DNA of 64,000 bases from PHAA01 sp040217755 (lineage in GTDB: Bacteria > Bacillota > Syntrophomonadia > Syntrophomonadales > Syntrophomonadaceae): positions 97,878 through 161,877 of the forward strand of contig JBEHWJ010000001.1 of assembly GCA_040217755.1 (NCBI GenBank), written 5' to 3'. Below are positions 33,537 through 42,431 of this stretch, piece by piece. How positions within the stretch are numbered: position 1 is the stretch's first letter; every line of letters starts with the position of its first letter. Below the pieces are notes generated by a model. That model was not told the DNA's origin and did no database searches. It saw only the letters and a program-made list of their open reading frames with translations. The position numbers were made by a program, and so were the translations under genes.

Positions 33537-34929
33537 TTTCCCGCTCTCTTTTACAGTTGAGGCCCTCCGGCGGGATGCCTATCCCCGGTTTGGCGGCAGG
33601 TATGGCACGGGTGCGGGCTGCGCGGGACAGCAGGTAAGCCACCGAATAGAGAGCTACCAGTAATAACCCCGCCAGCAGGCCGGCACCCTGCCCCGGAATC
33701 AAGGGCATGGTAACGATGGCTATGACCAGGCTTATGATTCCTATCCAGGTGGTGTAGGGATACCCCACCAATTGGCAGTTGCCCCGGGGAGGGCAGCCAT
33801 AGATGCGGCGATAACGCAGGTGAGTGACGACGATGGCCAGGTAGGCCATCAACAGGGAGAATCCCCCCGAGCTGATCAGGAACAGGTAGATGCGGTCGGG
33901 AAGTACGTAAGACATACTGACCGCCGCCAGCATGGCTATCCCCGAAAAGAGTATGCCCCGCAGGGGCACATCGCCCCGGTCGATCAAAAAGGCCGGGGCA
34001 TCGCCTTCGTCGGCCAGCGAACGCAGCATCCGGCCCAGCCCGAAAACCGAGGCCAGCATGGTCGACAGGATGGCGGTCACCAGAACGAAATTGACCACTC
34101 CCGCGGCCACCCCCAGGCCATGTCTCTCCAAAGCTGCCACCATGGGGCTGGTGGCGGGGGTCAACACCCCAGTGGGAATAAGCGGGAGCATCAGAGCGAT
34201 TACGACGATATACAAACCCAGTAGCGAGATAATCGTAAAATTGATGGCCCGGGGAACGGTTTTATGGGGGTTGCGGCTTTCAGAGGCAGCCAGGCCGATG
34301 ATCTCGAAACCGGCATAGCCCAGCACTACTATCAACAAGCTGCCGGCCAGGCCCCCGATCCCATTGGGGAACAAGTGCGTATTCTGCAGTTCACCCAGGC
34401 CCACCTGGGGTTGGCCGGGCCAAAACCCGAATACCAGCAAGGCGGCGATCACGATGAACATCAGCAACGCCAGGATTTTAATGCCGGCCAGGCTGCTCTC
34501 CAGCTTAGTCACCTGGTGGGCCCCCAGCAGGTTTATCAAGGTCACCCCCAGTACGATGGCGATGGACAGCAGGGGTAACGACAACTGCGGTGACCAGCTC
34601 TTTATAAGCAAGGCGGCGGCGGTAGCCTCGCTGGACATGGTTAAGACCAGGCCGGTCCAGTAAACCCAACCCACCAGGTATCCCGCGAAGGGCCCGTAGG
34701 CCTGGGCGGCGTGGGTGCGAAAGGAGCCGACACAGGGATTGGCCACCGTCATCTCCGACATGGCATTGAGGATGATGTAGACCAGCACGCCGCCCAATAT
34801 GAATCCGATAATGATCGAGGGACCGGAAGCCTTCATGGCGATCGAGGTGGCCAGGAAAAATGAGCCGCCGATCACGGTACCCAGGGCCATCATGGTAAGC
34901 TGGAAGGCGGAAAGTCCATTCTTGTTCAT
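33529..34929 (-). CDS. APC-superfamily amino acid permease
   Basis: About 466 residues with 12 hydrophobic spans. The N-terminal GTVIGGSFFLATSIAM is the unwound TM1 G-x-G region, and NPCVGSFRTHAAQAYGP and YAGFEIIGLAASESRNP are APC family blocks. Substrate is probably an amino acid or polyamine taken up with protons. ATG at 34929 follows GCAGGT; a TTG two codons earlier is less likely. Confidence 0.9.
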   Translation of the reverse strand: MNKNGLSAFQLTMMALGTVIGGSFFLATSIAMKASGPSIIIGFILGGVLVYIILNAMSEMTVANPCVGSFRTHAAQAYGPFAGYLVGWVYWTGLVLTMSSEATAAALLIKSWSPQLSLPLLSIAIVLGVTLINLLGAHQVTKLESSLAGIKILALLMFIVIAALLVFGFWPGQPQVGLGELQNTHLFPNGIGGLAGSLLIVVLGYAGFEIIGLAASESRNPHKTVPRAINFTIISLLGLYIVVIALMLPLIPTGVLTPATSPMVAALERHGLGVAAGVVNFVLVTAILSTMLASVFGLGRMLRSLADEGDAPAFLIDRGDVPLRGILFSGIAMLAAVSMSYVLPDRIYLFLISSGGFSLLMAYLAIVVTHLRYRRIYGCPPRGNCQLVGYPYTTWIGIISLVIAIVTMPLIPGQGAGLLAGLLLVALYSVAYLLSRAARTRAIPAAKPGIGIPPEGLNCKRERENK

Positions 34930-35114
34930 CTTCAATACCTGCCTTCGATTATGATTTCCTCCTTAGTATGTCACCCGGCGCTGCTAAAAATGTGCCCGGA
35001 ATGCCACTTCTATGCGGATATGTTTTTTGCATACATAAATTACTACTGGAGATTTTCAAGCGGGGGTTAGAGTATAATATACAGGGACATTTTGATGAGA
35101 AACGAGGTATGGGG

Positions 35115-38100
35115 ATGGTAAAAAAGTTTAAAAAGGTATTGATTGCCAACCGCGGCGAAATAGCCATTCGAATAATAAGAGCCTGTCATGAACTGGGGAT
35201 CCGCACCGTTTCATTATATTCCAAGGAAGATAAACTGGCCCTGTTCCGGACCAAATCGGATGAATCATATCTTATCGGCAGTAATAAGGGGCCGGTGGAG
35301 GCTTACCTGAGCATCGAAGAGATCATCGGGTTAGCCCTCAAGAAAGGGGTAGACGCGATCCACCCCGGATATGGATTCCTGGCTGAAAATTACGAATTCG
35401 CCCAGAAGTGTATCGAATCAGGGCTGGTATTCATCGGACCCACACCTGAGATGATGGACCAGCTGGGGGATAAGATCAAATCCAAGATAATAGCCAACCA
35501 GGTTGGCGTACCGACCATCCCCGGGGTCGAGCGGGCCATCGTTTCTGACCAGGAAGCGCTGGGCTGCGCCCAGGAGTGCGGTTACCCGATCATGCTGAAG
35601 GCTTCCGCCGGCGGCGGGGGACGCGGGATGCGGATAGTCAGGCGCGAAGCTGACCTTTTGCGGGAGTTTCACAGTGCCAAAAATGAAGCCCGCAAGGCAT
35701 TCGGCATCGATGATATTTTTGTAGAAAAATATCTGGAAAGCCCCAAACACATCGAGGTGCAGGTATTAGGCGACAACTATGGCAACATCGTGCACCTGTT
35801 CGAACGCGACTGTTCCATCCAGAGAAGGCACCAGAAGGTCATCGAAATTACCCCGGCCCTGGCTATCGACGAACAACAAAGGAAAACCATCTGCGCGGAC
35901 GCCCTCAAGATAGCCCGTTCGGTTAAGTACCGCAACGCCGGCACGGTAGAATTCCTGCTCGATAAACAGGGGCAGCACTACTTCATCGAGATGAACCCGC
36001 GTATCCAGGTAGAGCATACAGTGTCGGAGATAGTCACCGGCATCGATATCGTGCAGAGCCAGATCCTGATCGCCCAGGGTTACAAGCTGAATTCCAAAGA
36101 GATCGGCATCCCCCGCCAGAGCGCCATAAAGCCCCGGGGATATGCCATCCAGTGCCGGGTTACCACCGAGGACCCCGCCAACGGTTTTGCCCCCGACACC
36201 GGTAAGATCGACGTCTACCGTACCGCGGCCGGTTTCGGCATCAGGTTGGACGGCGGCAACGGTTACACCGGTTCAGTGATCAGCCCCTACTATGATAGCC
36301 TGCTGGTCAAAGTGACTTCATGGTCACGGACCTTTGAAGATGCCATCCAAAAAGCCCAGCGCGCCTTGCGCGAGCAGGTCATCAGCGGGGTCAAAACCAA
36401 TGACGCCTTTTTGCTCAATGTTCTGTCCCACCCCAAGTTTTTAAAGGGGGAATGCGATACCGGTTTTATCGACAACACCCCGGAATTGTTCGACATTACC
36501 CCGCGCGAAGATCACGAGGTCAAAGTGCTGGGGTACATCGGTGACAAGGTAGTCAACGAGAGCAAGGGCTTGAAGAAGGATTATGATGTGCCCCGGGTCC
36601 CCAAAGTACCTGAACCAGGTAAATTGAGCGGGGCCAAGCAGATACTCGACCGGAAGGGGCCCGGGGGAGTGGTGGACTGGGTAAAATCCCAGCATAAACT
36701 GCTGCTGTCCGATACCACCATGCGCGATGCCCACCAGTCGCTGACCGCCACCCGTATAAGGACGGTGGATATGCTGCGTATCGCTGAGGCCACCTCCTAT
36801 TATGGGCGAGACCTGTTTTCGCTGGAGATGTGGGGGGGAGCCACTTTCGACGTGGCTTACCGCTTCCTGCACGAATCACCCTGGGAGCGGTTGTCCCTGC
36901 TGCGCCAGAAGATTCCCAACATCATGCTGCAGATGCTGCTGCGGGGCTCCAATGCGGTAGGTTATACCAATTATCCCGACAACGTGGTGCGAGCATTCAT
37001 CCGTGAAGCCGCCGCTGCCGGCATCGATATCTTCCGCATCTTCGATTCCCTGAACTGGTTGAAGGGGATGGAGGTGGCCATCGATGAAACCCTGAAGACC
37101 GGCAAGATAGCCGAGGCCTGCGTCTGCTACACCGGCGATATCCTGGATGAACGCCGCGATAAATATTCCATCGACTATTATGTGCGGACCGCCAAAGAGC
37201 TGGAGAAGAGGGGCGCCCATATCCTCGGTATCAAGGACATGGCCGGCTTGCTGAAACCCTACGCGGCGGTTAAGTTGATCCGGGCCCTGAAGCAGGAGAT
37301 ATCGATGCCCATCCATTTACACACCCATGATACCAGCGGCAATGGGGTGGCTACGGTGCTGATGGCCGCCGAGGCGGGGGTAGACATCGCCGATACCGCC
37401 TTCAACAGCATGGCCGGCATCACCAGCCAGCCCGCTTTGAATTCCGTGGTGGCCGCCCTGGAGAACACCAACCGGGCTACCGGTATAAATCTGGACAATA
37501 TCCAGGAGATAGCCGATTACTGGGATGACATCCGGCCCATCTACAGCCAGTTCGAGTCCGATCTGAAATCAGGCACCGCCGAAGTGTACAAATATGAGAT
37601 CCCCGGCGGTCAATACTCCAACCTCAAACCGCAGGTGGAGAGTTTCGGGCTGGGCCATAAATTCAAAGAAGTCAAGGAGATGTATAAAGCGGTCAACGAT
37701 ATGCTGGGAGATATCGTGAAAGTGACCCCTTCCTCCAAACTGGTCGGCGACCTGGCCATATTCATGGTCAGGAATGATCTGACCCCGGAAAATATCCTGG
37801 AGAAGGGGAAAAACTTGAGTTTCCCCGATTCATCCATATCCTATTTCGAAGGCATGATGGGGCAGCCATTTGGCGGATTCCCCCAAGAACTGCAAAATCT
37901 TGTCCTGAAGGACCGGAAACCCATCACCGCCAGGCCGGGAGAACTCCTGGAGCCGGTCGATTTTATCGCCATCGAAAAACACCTCAAGGAGAACTTCGAT
38001 ATCGAGGCGACCATGCAGGATATTTTGAGTTATGCCCTCTATCCCAAGGTTTTCGAGGAATACCTCCAGTTCCGCAGGGAATACGGGGATCTGAGCCGCA

Positions 38101-38552
38101 TGAACAGCCCGGTCTTCTTCGATGGCATCAATGAGGGTGAGATCTGTGAGGTCGAAATGGAGGAGGGCAAAACCTTCATCATCAAACTGGTCGCCATCGG
38201 CAAGATCAACAAGGAAGGCGAACGCAAGCTTTATTTCGAGGTTAATGGTAATCCCCGCGAGCTGACCGTCCTGGATAAGCAATTCCAGAAAAAGTTTGAG
38301 GTGGAGATAGGTACCACGCTGATGGCCGACCCCAATGACAAGAAGCAGATCGGGGCCAGCATCCCGGGCACGGTAACCAAGATACTGGTCAAACCCGGCG
38401 ATGCGGTCCAGCCAGGTCAGAGCCTGATAGTCATCGAGGCGATGAAGATGGAAACCCAGGTAACTGCGACGGTGGCGGGGACGGTTTCCAGCATCGTAGT
38501 CAGCCAGGACCAGCAGGTCAAAAACGGGGAACTCTTGCTACAGCTGGATTAA
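35115..38552 (+). CDS. pyc: Pyruvate carboxylase
   Basis: 1145 residues from ATG at 35115, preceded by GAGGT; the open frame extends upstream without support. Biotin carboxylase domain first (KVLIANRGEIAIRI; ASAGGGGRGMRIV, the ATP loop), then the carboxyltransferase domain (LLSDTTMRDAHQSLTATRIR), and a biotin carrier with EAMKMET near 1115, where Lys is biotinylated. It carboxylates pyruvate to oxaloacetate using ATP and bicarbonate. TATAAT at 35073-35078 may be its -10. A perfect 14-bp terminator follows. Confidence 0.97.
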   Translation: MVKKFKKVLIANRGEIAIRIIRACHELGIRTVSLYSKEDKLALFRTKSDESYLIGSNKGPVEAYLSIEEIIGLALKKGVDAIHPGYGFLAENYEFAQKCIESGLVFIGPTPEMMDQLGDKIKSKIIANQVGVPTIPGVERAIVSDQEALGCAQECGYPIMLKASAGGGGRGMRIVRREADLLREFHSAKNEARKAFGIDDIFVEKYLESPKHIEVQVLGDNYGNIVHLFERDCSIQRRHQKVIEITPALAIDEQQRKTICADALKIARSVKYRNAGTVEFLLDKQGQHYFIEMNPRIQVEHTVSEIVTGIDIVQSQILIAQGYKLNSKEIGIPRQSAIKPRGYAIQCRVTTEDPANGFAPDTGKIDVYRTAAGFGIRLDGGNGYTGSVISPYYDSLLVKVTSWSRTFEDAIQKAQRALREQVISGVKTNDAFLLNVLSHPKFLKGECDTGFIDNTPELFDITPREDHEVKVLGYIGDKVVNESKGLKKDYDVPRVPKVPEPGKLSGAKQILDRKGPGGVVDWVKSQHKLLLSDTTMRDAHQSLTATRIRTVDMLRIAEATSYYGRDLFSLEMWGGATFDVAYRFLHESPWERLSLLRQKIPNIMLQMLLRGSNAVGYTNYPDNVVRAFIREAAAAGIDIFRIFDSLNWLKGMEVAIDETLKTGKIAEACVCYTGDILDERRDKYSIDYYVRTAKELEKRGAHILGIKDMAGLLKPYAAVKLIRALKQEISMPIHLHTHDTSGNGVATVLMAAEAGVDIADTAFNSMAGITSQPALNSVVAALENTNRATGINLDNIQEIADYWDDIRPIYSQFESDLKSGTAEVYKYEIPGGQYSNLKPQVESFGLGHKFKEVKEMYKAVNDMLGDIVKVTPSSKLVGDLAIFMVRNDLTPENILEKGKNLSFPDSSISYFEGMMGQPFGGFPQELQNLVLKDRKPITARPGELLEPVDFIAIEKHLKENFDIEATMQDILSYALYPKVFEEYLQFRREYGDLSRMNSPVFFDGINEGEICEVEMEEGKTFIIKLVAIGKINKEGERKLYFEVNGNPRELTVLDKQFQKKFEVEIGTTLMADPNDKKQIGASIPGTVTKILVKPGDAVQPGQSLIVIEAMKMETQVTATVAGTVSSIVVSQDQQVKNGELLLQLD

Positions 38553-38573
38553 TCTGAAATGCTGATCAAAACC

Positions 38574-38606
38574 AAGGGGGCAAAGGAAAAAATCCTTTGC
38601 CCCCTT
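38574..38606. terminator. Strong hairpin between pyc and the GerMN lipoprotein gene
   Basis: AAGGGGGCAAAGGA (38574-38587) pairs perfectly with TCCTTTGCCCCCTT (38593-38606). On the minus strand it is followed by GGTTTT, on the plus strand by CATTT, so it can serve both convergent genes. Confidence 0.85.
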
Positions 38607-38644
38607 CATTTGGACATGCTCCCGGATCTGGGCCTTTTAACCGT

Positions 38645-39493
38645 CTACTGCCATTGCACCGGGATTATGACTTTGTTGATATCGCTGCCGTCCTTGGCAC
38701 TGGCCTCGAATACCTCTATTTGGCCTTGGCTGGGTCCGCTGGCGGTGAAAGCCAGCTCGGCACTATAATCGCCCCGCCCGGGAGCCCCTTCACTGGCCAT
38801 GGTGTGCCCCTGGGCTATAACCATCCCGCTGCTGTCCCGTAGCCGGAAACTGACGGTGGCTTCGAAAACCCGGGCGCTCCCGCTGATCTTGACCGGACTG
38901 GTTATAACCTGATCCTTTACGGGAGAGGTGACCCAGATGGCCGGTTCAAAAACGTGGGAAACATCGCGCTGGAAAGGCTGTTCATATAGCCCCACGTGGC
39001 CCCACCAATCCATGCCCTTCTCCTTTGATCCTTCTACCATAAACGCTACTTTTTTAATAGTAGGGAATTCAGTCAGGGTGTTGACTATGCTGGCTATACC
39101 AAGGGCTTCGCCGCTGGAACCGACATTGGCTTGCAGGACTTCGGTGGAAAAATCGACCGTGGCCAATTCCTTATCGATATTGATCCCTAGTATCCTGGTG
39201 CCGGCCGGCAACACCCGTGACGCCCCGGCCGTGGTGGGGGTTCCGCTTATCAGTTCGTTAAGGGCGGCTTTGGCCACTTCGGCGGTTTTATCCACCTGGT
39301 GCACCTCCCGGATAAGGTACATCTCGGTCGGTGTGGTCTTAATATAATAAACCGCAACATCCATCCTGACCGGCTCGACCGGGGTAGGGGATGGACCCGG
39401 CGGGGTCGGCGCGGGAGTGCGCTGGCAACCGGCGGCGACCATCACCATTACGGCCAGAACAACAAAGGTCAGCAGATTTTTGAACTTAGTCAT
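38645..39493 (-). CDS. Lipoprotein with GerMN and Gmad2 (spore-germination type) domains
   Basis: 282 residues. Signal peptide with lipobox VAAGC at about 19-23, a Pro-rich linker, a GerMN domain (about 48-165, with LPAGTRILGINIDKELATVD) and a C-terminal Gmad2 Ig-like domain (about 185-282). GerM-type proteins act in sporulation and germination at the spore membrane; other GerMN-Gmad2 proteins may be general envelope proteins. ATG follows CGGAGGTAAAAACT. Confidence 0.9.
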   Translation of the reverse strand: MTKFKNLLTFVVLAVMVMVAAGCQRTPAPTPPGPSPTPVEPVRMDVAVYYIKTTPTEMYLIREVHQVDKTAEVAKAALNELISGTPTTAGASRVLPAGTRILGINIDKELATVDFSTEVLQANVGSSGEALGIASIVNTLTEFPTIKKVAFMVEGSKEKGMDWWGHVGLYEQPFQRDVSHVFEPAIWVTSPVKDQVITSPVKISGSARVFEATVSFRLRDSSGMVIAQGHTMASEGAPGRGDYSAELAFTASGPSQGQIEVFEASAKDGSDINKVIIPVQWQ

Positions 39494-39650
39494 AGTTTTT
39501 ACCTCCGCGTGTAATAATCCAGAGAGCAGGTTAGTTCCGTCTGGTTTAATTATATAGCTTTTATAATGTTATTATCTTCAAATCATGAGATACTTACACT
39601 ATGTGTTGAATTATTGGGCTTAACTGCAGCCCATCGGCTTAGGAGGGGTG

Positions 39651-39872
39651 ATGGTGCATCAAGACCATATCTACGTAAACCGCGATTCCGGGGGGACAGG
39701 CATGAAAGCGGCGGGGGCTTCGGAGGGTATTTACGGTCTTGGATTCATAGGGGCCGTGGTCTACTATATCCTCAAGGCCAGCACCATTGGGGGCTGGCTG
39801 GTGGGTTTCCTCAAAGCCTTGGTATGGCCGGCCTTCCTGGTCTACGACCTGATGAAATTCCTGCAGATGTAA
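39651..39872 (+). CDS. Small membrane protein, unknown
   Basis: 73 residues; ATG at 39651 after AGGAGGGGTG (GTG at 39654 equally possible). Hydrophilic first 20 residues with an unusual HQDHIYVNRDSGG, then two hydrophobic stretches (YGLGFIGAVVYYIL and GWLVGFLKALVWPAFLVY). No family recognised. Confidence 0.7.
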   Translation: MVHQDHIYVNRDSGGTGMKAAGASEGIYGLGFIGAVVYYILKASTIGGWLVGFLKALVWPAFLVYDLMKFLQM

Positions 39873-39907
39873 AACCTGGCGCTGATACGCCAGGTCGGGG
39901 CAGTACA

Positions 39908-40198
39908 ATGTTTGATTCATGGCATGAAATAGCGGTGTCAGTCTATCTGTTGACAATGAATGGTCTGACCCTGACAGCTTTCGCCCAGGACAAAAGACGG
40001 GCCGTACGCAACACTGGGCGTATCCGGGAACGGACCCTCTTAGGGATGGCTTTGGCCGGCGGATCGCTGGGCGGTTGGGCGGGCATGTACATATTCCGCC
40101 ATAAAATCCGCTCTCCCAAATTCCGCTGGGGTATGCCGGCTATCATAACCCTCCAGATAATCCTGATCTTATGTACTATAGACTGTTTCAGCCGTTAG
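39908..40198 (+). CDS. DUF1294 membrane protein
   Basis: 96 residues from ATG at 39908. Signature blocks AFAQDKRRAVRNTGRIRE, then LAGGSLGGWAGMYIFRHKIR and FRWGMP, match DUF1294. Three membrane spans. Function unknown. The preceding open frame to 39566 overlaps the small membrane protein and is not coding. Confidence 0.88.
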   Translation: MFDSWHEIAVSVYLLTMNGLTLTAFAQDKRRAVRNTGRIRERTLLGMALAGGSLGGWAGMYIFRHKIRSPKFRWGMPAIITLQIILILCTIDCFSR

Positions 40199-40209
40199 GT
40201 GCCTAGTTT

Positions 40210-40383
40210 CTATTCGGCTTCCACGAATTCATCCTTGCCGGCGCCGCATATCGGGCAGACCCAGTCGTCAGGTAAATCTTCGAAACTGACCCCGGGCAGG
40301 ATATCGTTGTCGGGATCACCGACGGCAGGATCATATACATATCCACAGATAGTGCATTCATACTTGGTCTCAACATTGGCCAT
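40210..40383 (-). CDS. Rubredoxin
   Basis: 57 residues from ATG at 40383 after AAAGGAG. Two CxxCG knuckles, CTICGY and CPICGAGKDEF, bind one iron. Rubredoxin donates electrons to the A-type flavoprotein encoded divergently 180 bases away, a standard oxygen- or NO-reducing pair in anaerobes. Confidence 0.96.
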   Translation of the reverse strand: MANVETKYECTICGYVYDPAVGDPDNDILPGVSFEDLPDDWVCPICGAGKDEFVEAE

Positions 40384-40490
40384 AGCTATTCTCCTTTCGG
40401 CTCTTCTGGTGGTTATCCCACAAACGCCCCATTTGTCTTGTTCAGATGGGCAATTGAAATTCCTAGCAGTATTGTAAGCGATGATCATGG

Positions 40491-40533
40491 TGTATATCAA
40501 CATTTGTATACAGAGATTCCCAACCAGTATAAT
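40491..40533 (+). promoter_or_regulatory. fprA promoter with overlapping dyad
   Basis: TTGTAT (40504-40509), 18-bp spacer, TATAAT (40528-40533). The dyad TGTATA (40491-40496) / TATACA (40507-40512) overlaps the -35 and is a candidate repressor site for this divergent region. Confidence 0.6.
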
Positions 40534-40563
40534 TATTAAAAAGGATGAAGGAGGCGAACTTAT

Positions 40564-41769
40564 TTGGGTATTAAGATAACCGACAAGGTCAGCTGGGTCG
40601 GTAAGGTGGATTGGGAGCTGAAGAAGTTCCATGGTGAAGAATTATCAACGCACAAGGGTTCCACATATAATTCCTATCTGCTTCAGGACCAGAAGAACGT
40701 ATTGATAGATACGGTGTGGACCCCCTTCCGGGATGAGTTCATCGCCCGCCTGCAGGAAATCATCAGTCTGGACCGGATCGACTACATCGTGGTCAACCAT
40801 GCGGAACCAGATCACAGCGGTGCTCTTCCGGCACTTATGAAGCTCATACCTGCCACCCCGATCTTCTGCACCGCCAACGGGGTCAAGTCACTGCGAGGGA
40901 TGTACCACCAGGATTGGGATTACCGGGTGGTGAAGACCGGTACCAGGCTGGATATCGGCAGCCAGGAGTTGCTGTTTGTCGAAGCTCCCATGCTGCATTG
41001 GCCTGATACCATGTTCACCTACGCCATGGGAGAGGGTATCCTCTTCAGCAATGACGCCTTCGGACAGCATTATGCTTCGGAAACCCTGTATAATGACCGG
41101 GCCGACCAGGATGAGCTGATGTATGAGTGTCTGAAATACTACGCCAATATCCTCACTCCTTTCAGCCGCCAGGTGGACCGCAAGATCAAGGAGTGGGGCG
41201 GGCTGAACCTGCCGGTCAACTTCATCTGTCCCAGTCATGGGGTGATATGGCGGGACAACCCCCTACAGATAGTGCAGCAATACGCCCGCTGGGCTGACAG
41301 TTACCGGGAAAACCAGATCACGCTGTTGTACGATTCCATGTGGGGCAGCACCAGAAAGATGGCCCAGGCCATCGCCCAAGGCATAAACACGGCAGACAGC
41401 GATATTACAGTCAAGCTGTACAACGTGGGGCAACGTGACAAAAACGACATCATAACCGAAGTATTCAAATCGCGGGCCATCCTGGTGGGGTCCTCAACCA
41501 TCAATCGGGGTATACTCTCGGCGGTAGCCGGTATCCTGGAAGAGATCAAGGGACTCTCCTTCACCGGTAAAAAGGCGGCCGCTTTCGGATCGTACGGATG
41601 GAGCGGGGAATCCGTCAAGATCATAACCCAGGAATTGCAAGCGGCCGGGTTCGATGTTATCAACGAGGGATTGAAATGCCTGTGGACTCCGGACCAGGAT
41701 AATAAAGCCCGCTGCTGCGAGTTCGGACAGGAGATGGTGGCCGCCCTGGAAGGATGGAAGAAAGTATAA
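40564..41769 (+). CDS. fprA: A-type flavoprotein (FprA/rubredoxin:oxygen oxidoreductase)
   Basis: 401 residues from TTG after AAGGAGG. The beta-lactamase-like diiron domain has HAEPDHSGALP near 80, MLHWPDTM near 146 and a final CPSHGVIW near 222; the flavodoxin domain starts at LLYDSMWGSTRKM near 256. It reduces oxygen to water or NO to nitrous oxide using electrons from rubredoxin. The CDGSH gene follows 18 bases downstream. Confidence 0.96.
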   Translation: MGIKITDKVSWVGKVDWELKKFHGEELSTHKGSTYNSYLLQDQKNVLIDTVWTPFRDEFIARLQEIISLDRIDYIVVNHAEPDHSGALPALMKLIPATPIFCTANGVKSLRGMYHQDWDYRVVKTGTRLDIGSQELLFVEAPMLHWPDTMFTYAMGEGILFSNDAFGQHYASETLYNDRADQDELMYECLKYYANILTPFSRQVDRKIKEWGGLNLPVNFICPSHGVIWRDNPLQIVQQYARWADSYRENQITLLYDSMWGSTRKMAQAIAQGINTADSDITVKLYNVGQRDKNDIITEVFKSRAILVGSSTINRGILSAVAGILEEIKGLSFTGKKAAAFGSYGWSGESVKIITQELQAAGFDVINEGLKCLWTPDQDNKARCCEFGQEMVAALEGWKKV

Positions 41770-41787
41770 GAGAGAGGAGGATCATGA

Positions 41788-42273
41788 TTGACCAGAGACG
41801 ATTCTACTGATATATCCAACCCTGAGGAAAGGATAAAGGAATACCACACCGACGACCTGATCGTTTACTGGTGGCCCAAGCGGTGTTCCCATGCCGGCAA
41901 GTGCTGGGGGGCCCTGCCGGAGGTATTCGATATCGACAAGCAGCCGTGGATAACCCTGGCCAATGCCGGCACCGAGGAGATCATCAAGGCTATTGACAGA
42001 TGCCCGTCCGATGCCCTGAAATACAAAGTCAAGCCAGGGGCCCCGGTCGATCCCTCCCTGACCAAAGGACCGGGTTCGGTCGACCACCAGGTGGTCCCGG
42101 CCGAATTTATCACCATCAGGATGGTCAAAAACGGCCCCCTATTGGTCAAAGGCGCGGCTAAAATAATGGATGCGGACGGCAAGCTGATCAAGGAATCCAA
42201 TCATATAGTATTGTGCGCCTGTGGAAAAAGCGACAACAAACCATTCTGTGACGGCTCCCACGCTCGTAAATAA
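41788..42273 (+). CDS. Divergent [4Fe-4S] plus CDGSH iron-sulfur protein
   Basis: 161 residues from TTG after GAGGAGG. N-terminal Fer4_19-type domain (about 15-75; CSHAGKCWGALPEVFD and DRCPSDALKY) and C-terminal CDGSH domain (CACGKSDNKPFCDGSH near 142-157) that binds [2Fe-2S] through three Cys and one His. Redox or FeS-transfer role likely; co-transcribed with fprA, hence probably part of the oxygen/NO stress response. Confidence 0.93.
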   Translation: MTRDDSTDISNPEERIKEYHTDDLIVYWWPKRCSHAGKCWGALPEVFDIDKQPWITLANAGTEEIIKAIDRCPSDALKYKVKPGAPVDPSLTKGPGSVDHQVVPAEFITIRMVKNGPLLVKGAAKIMDADGKLIKESNHIVLCACGKSDNKPFCDGSHARK

Positions 42274-42286
42274 AGGTTACCAACGG

Positions 42287-42323
42287 AGCCGGCTGCCTGT
42301 AGGTCGAACTACAGCCAGCCGGC
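42287..42323 (+). terminator. Terminator after the fprA-CDGSH operon
   Basis: AGCCGGCT (42287-42294) and AGCCGGCT (42316-42323) are self-complementary arms extended by CTGTAG/CTACAG; TTTGGCATTTTT follows. Confidence 0.85.
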
Positions 42324-42431
42324 TTTGGCATTTTTGCAATCAAGCCGCTGCCGACCCTGGTCCTATCTAACGTCGGCAAGTGTGGCCCAGGGCTGGCGGT
42401 TTTTGGTCACGGCTGGGCGCCGGTCACCCGG

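Noticed and set aside
34968..35114. Upstream extension of pyruvate carboxylase
   Set aside because: The frame is open but lacks a ribosome site; the family N-terminus and GAGGT point to 35115.
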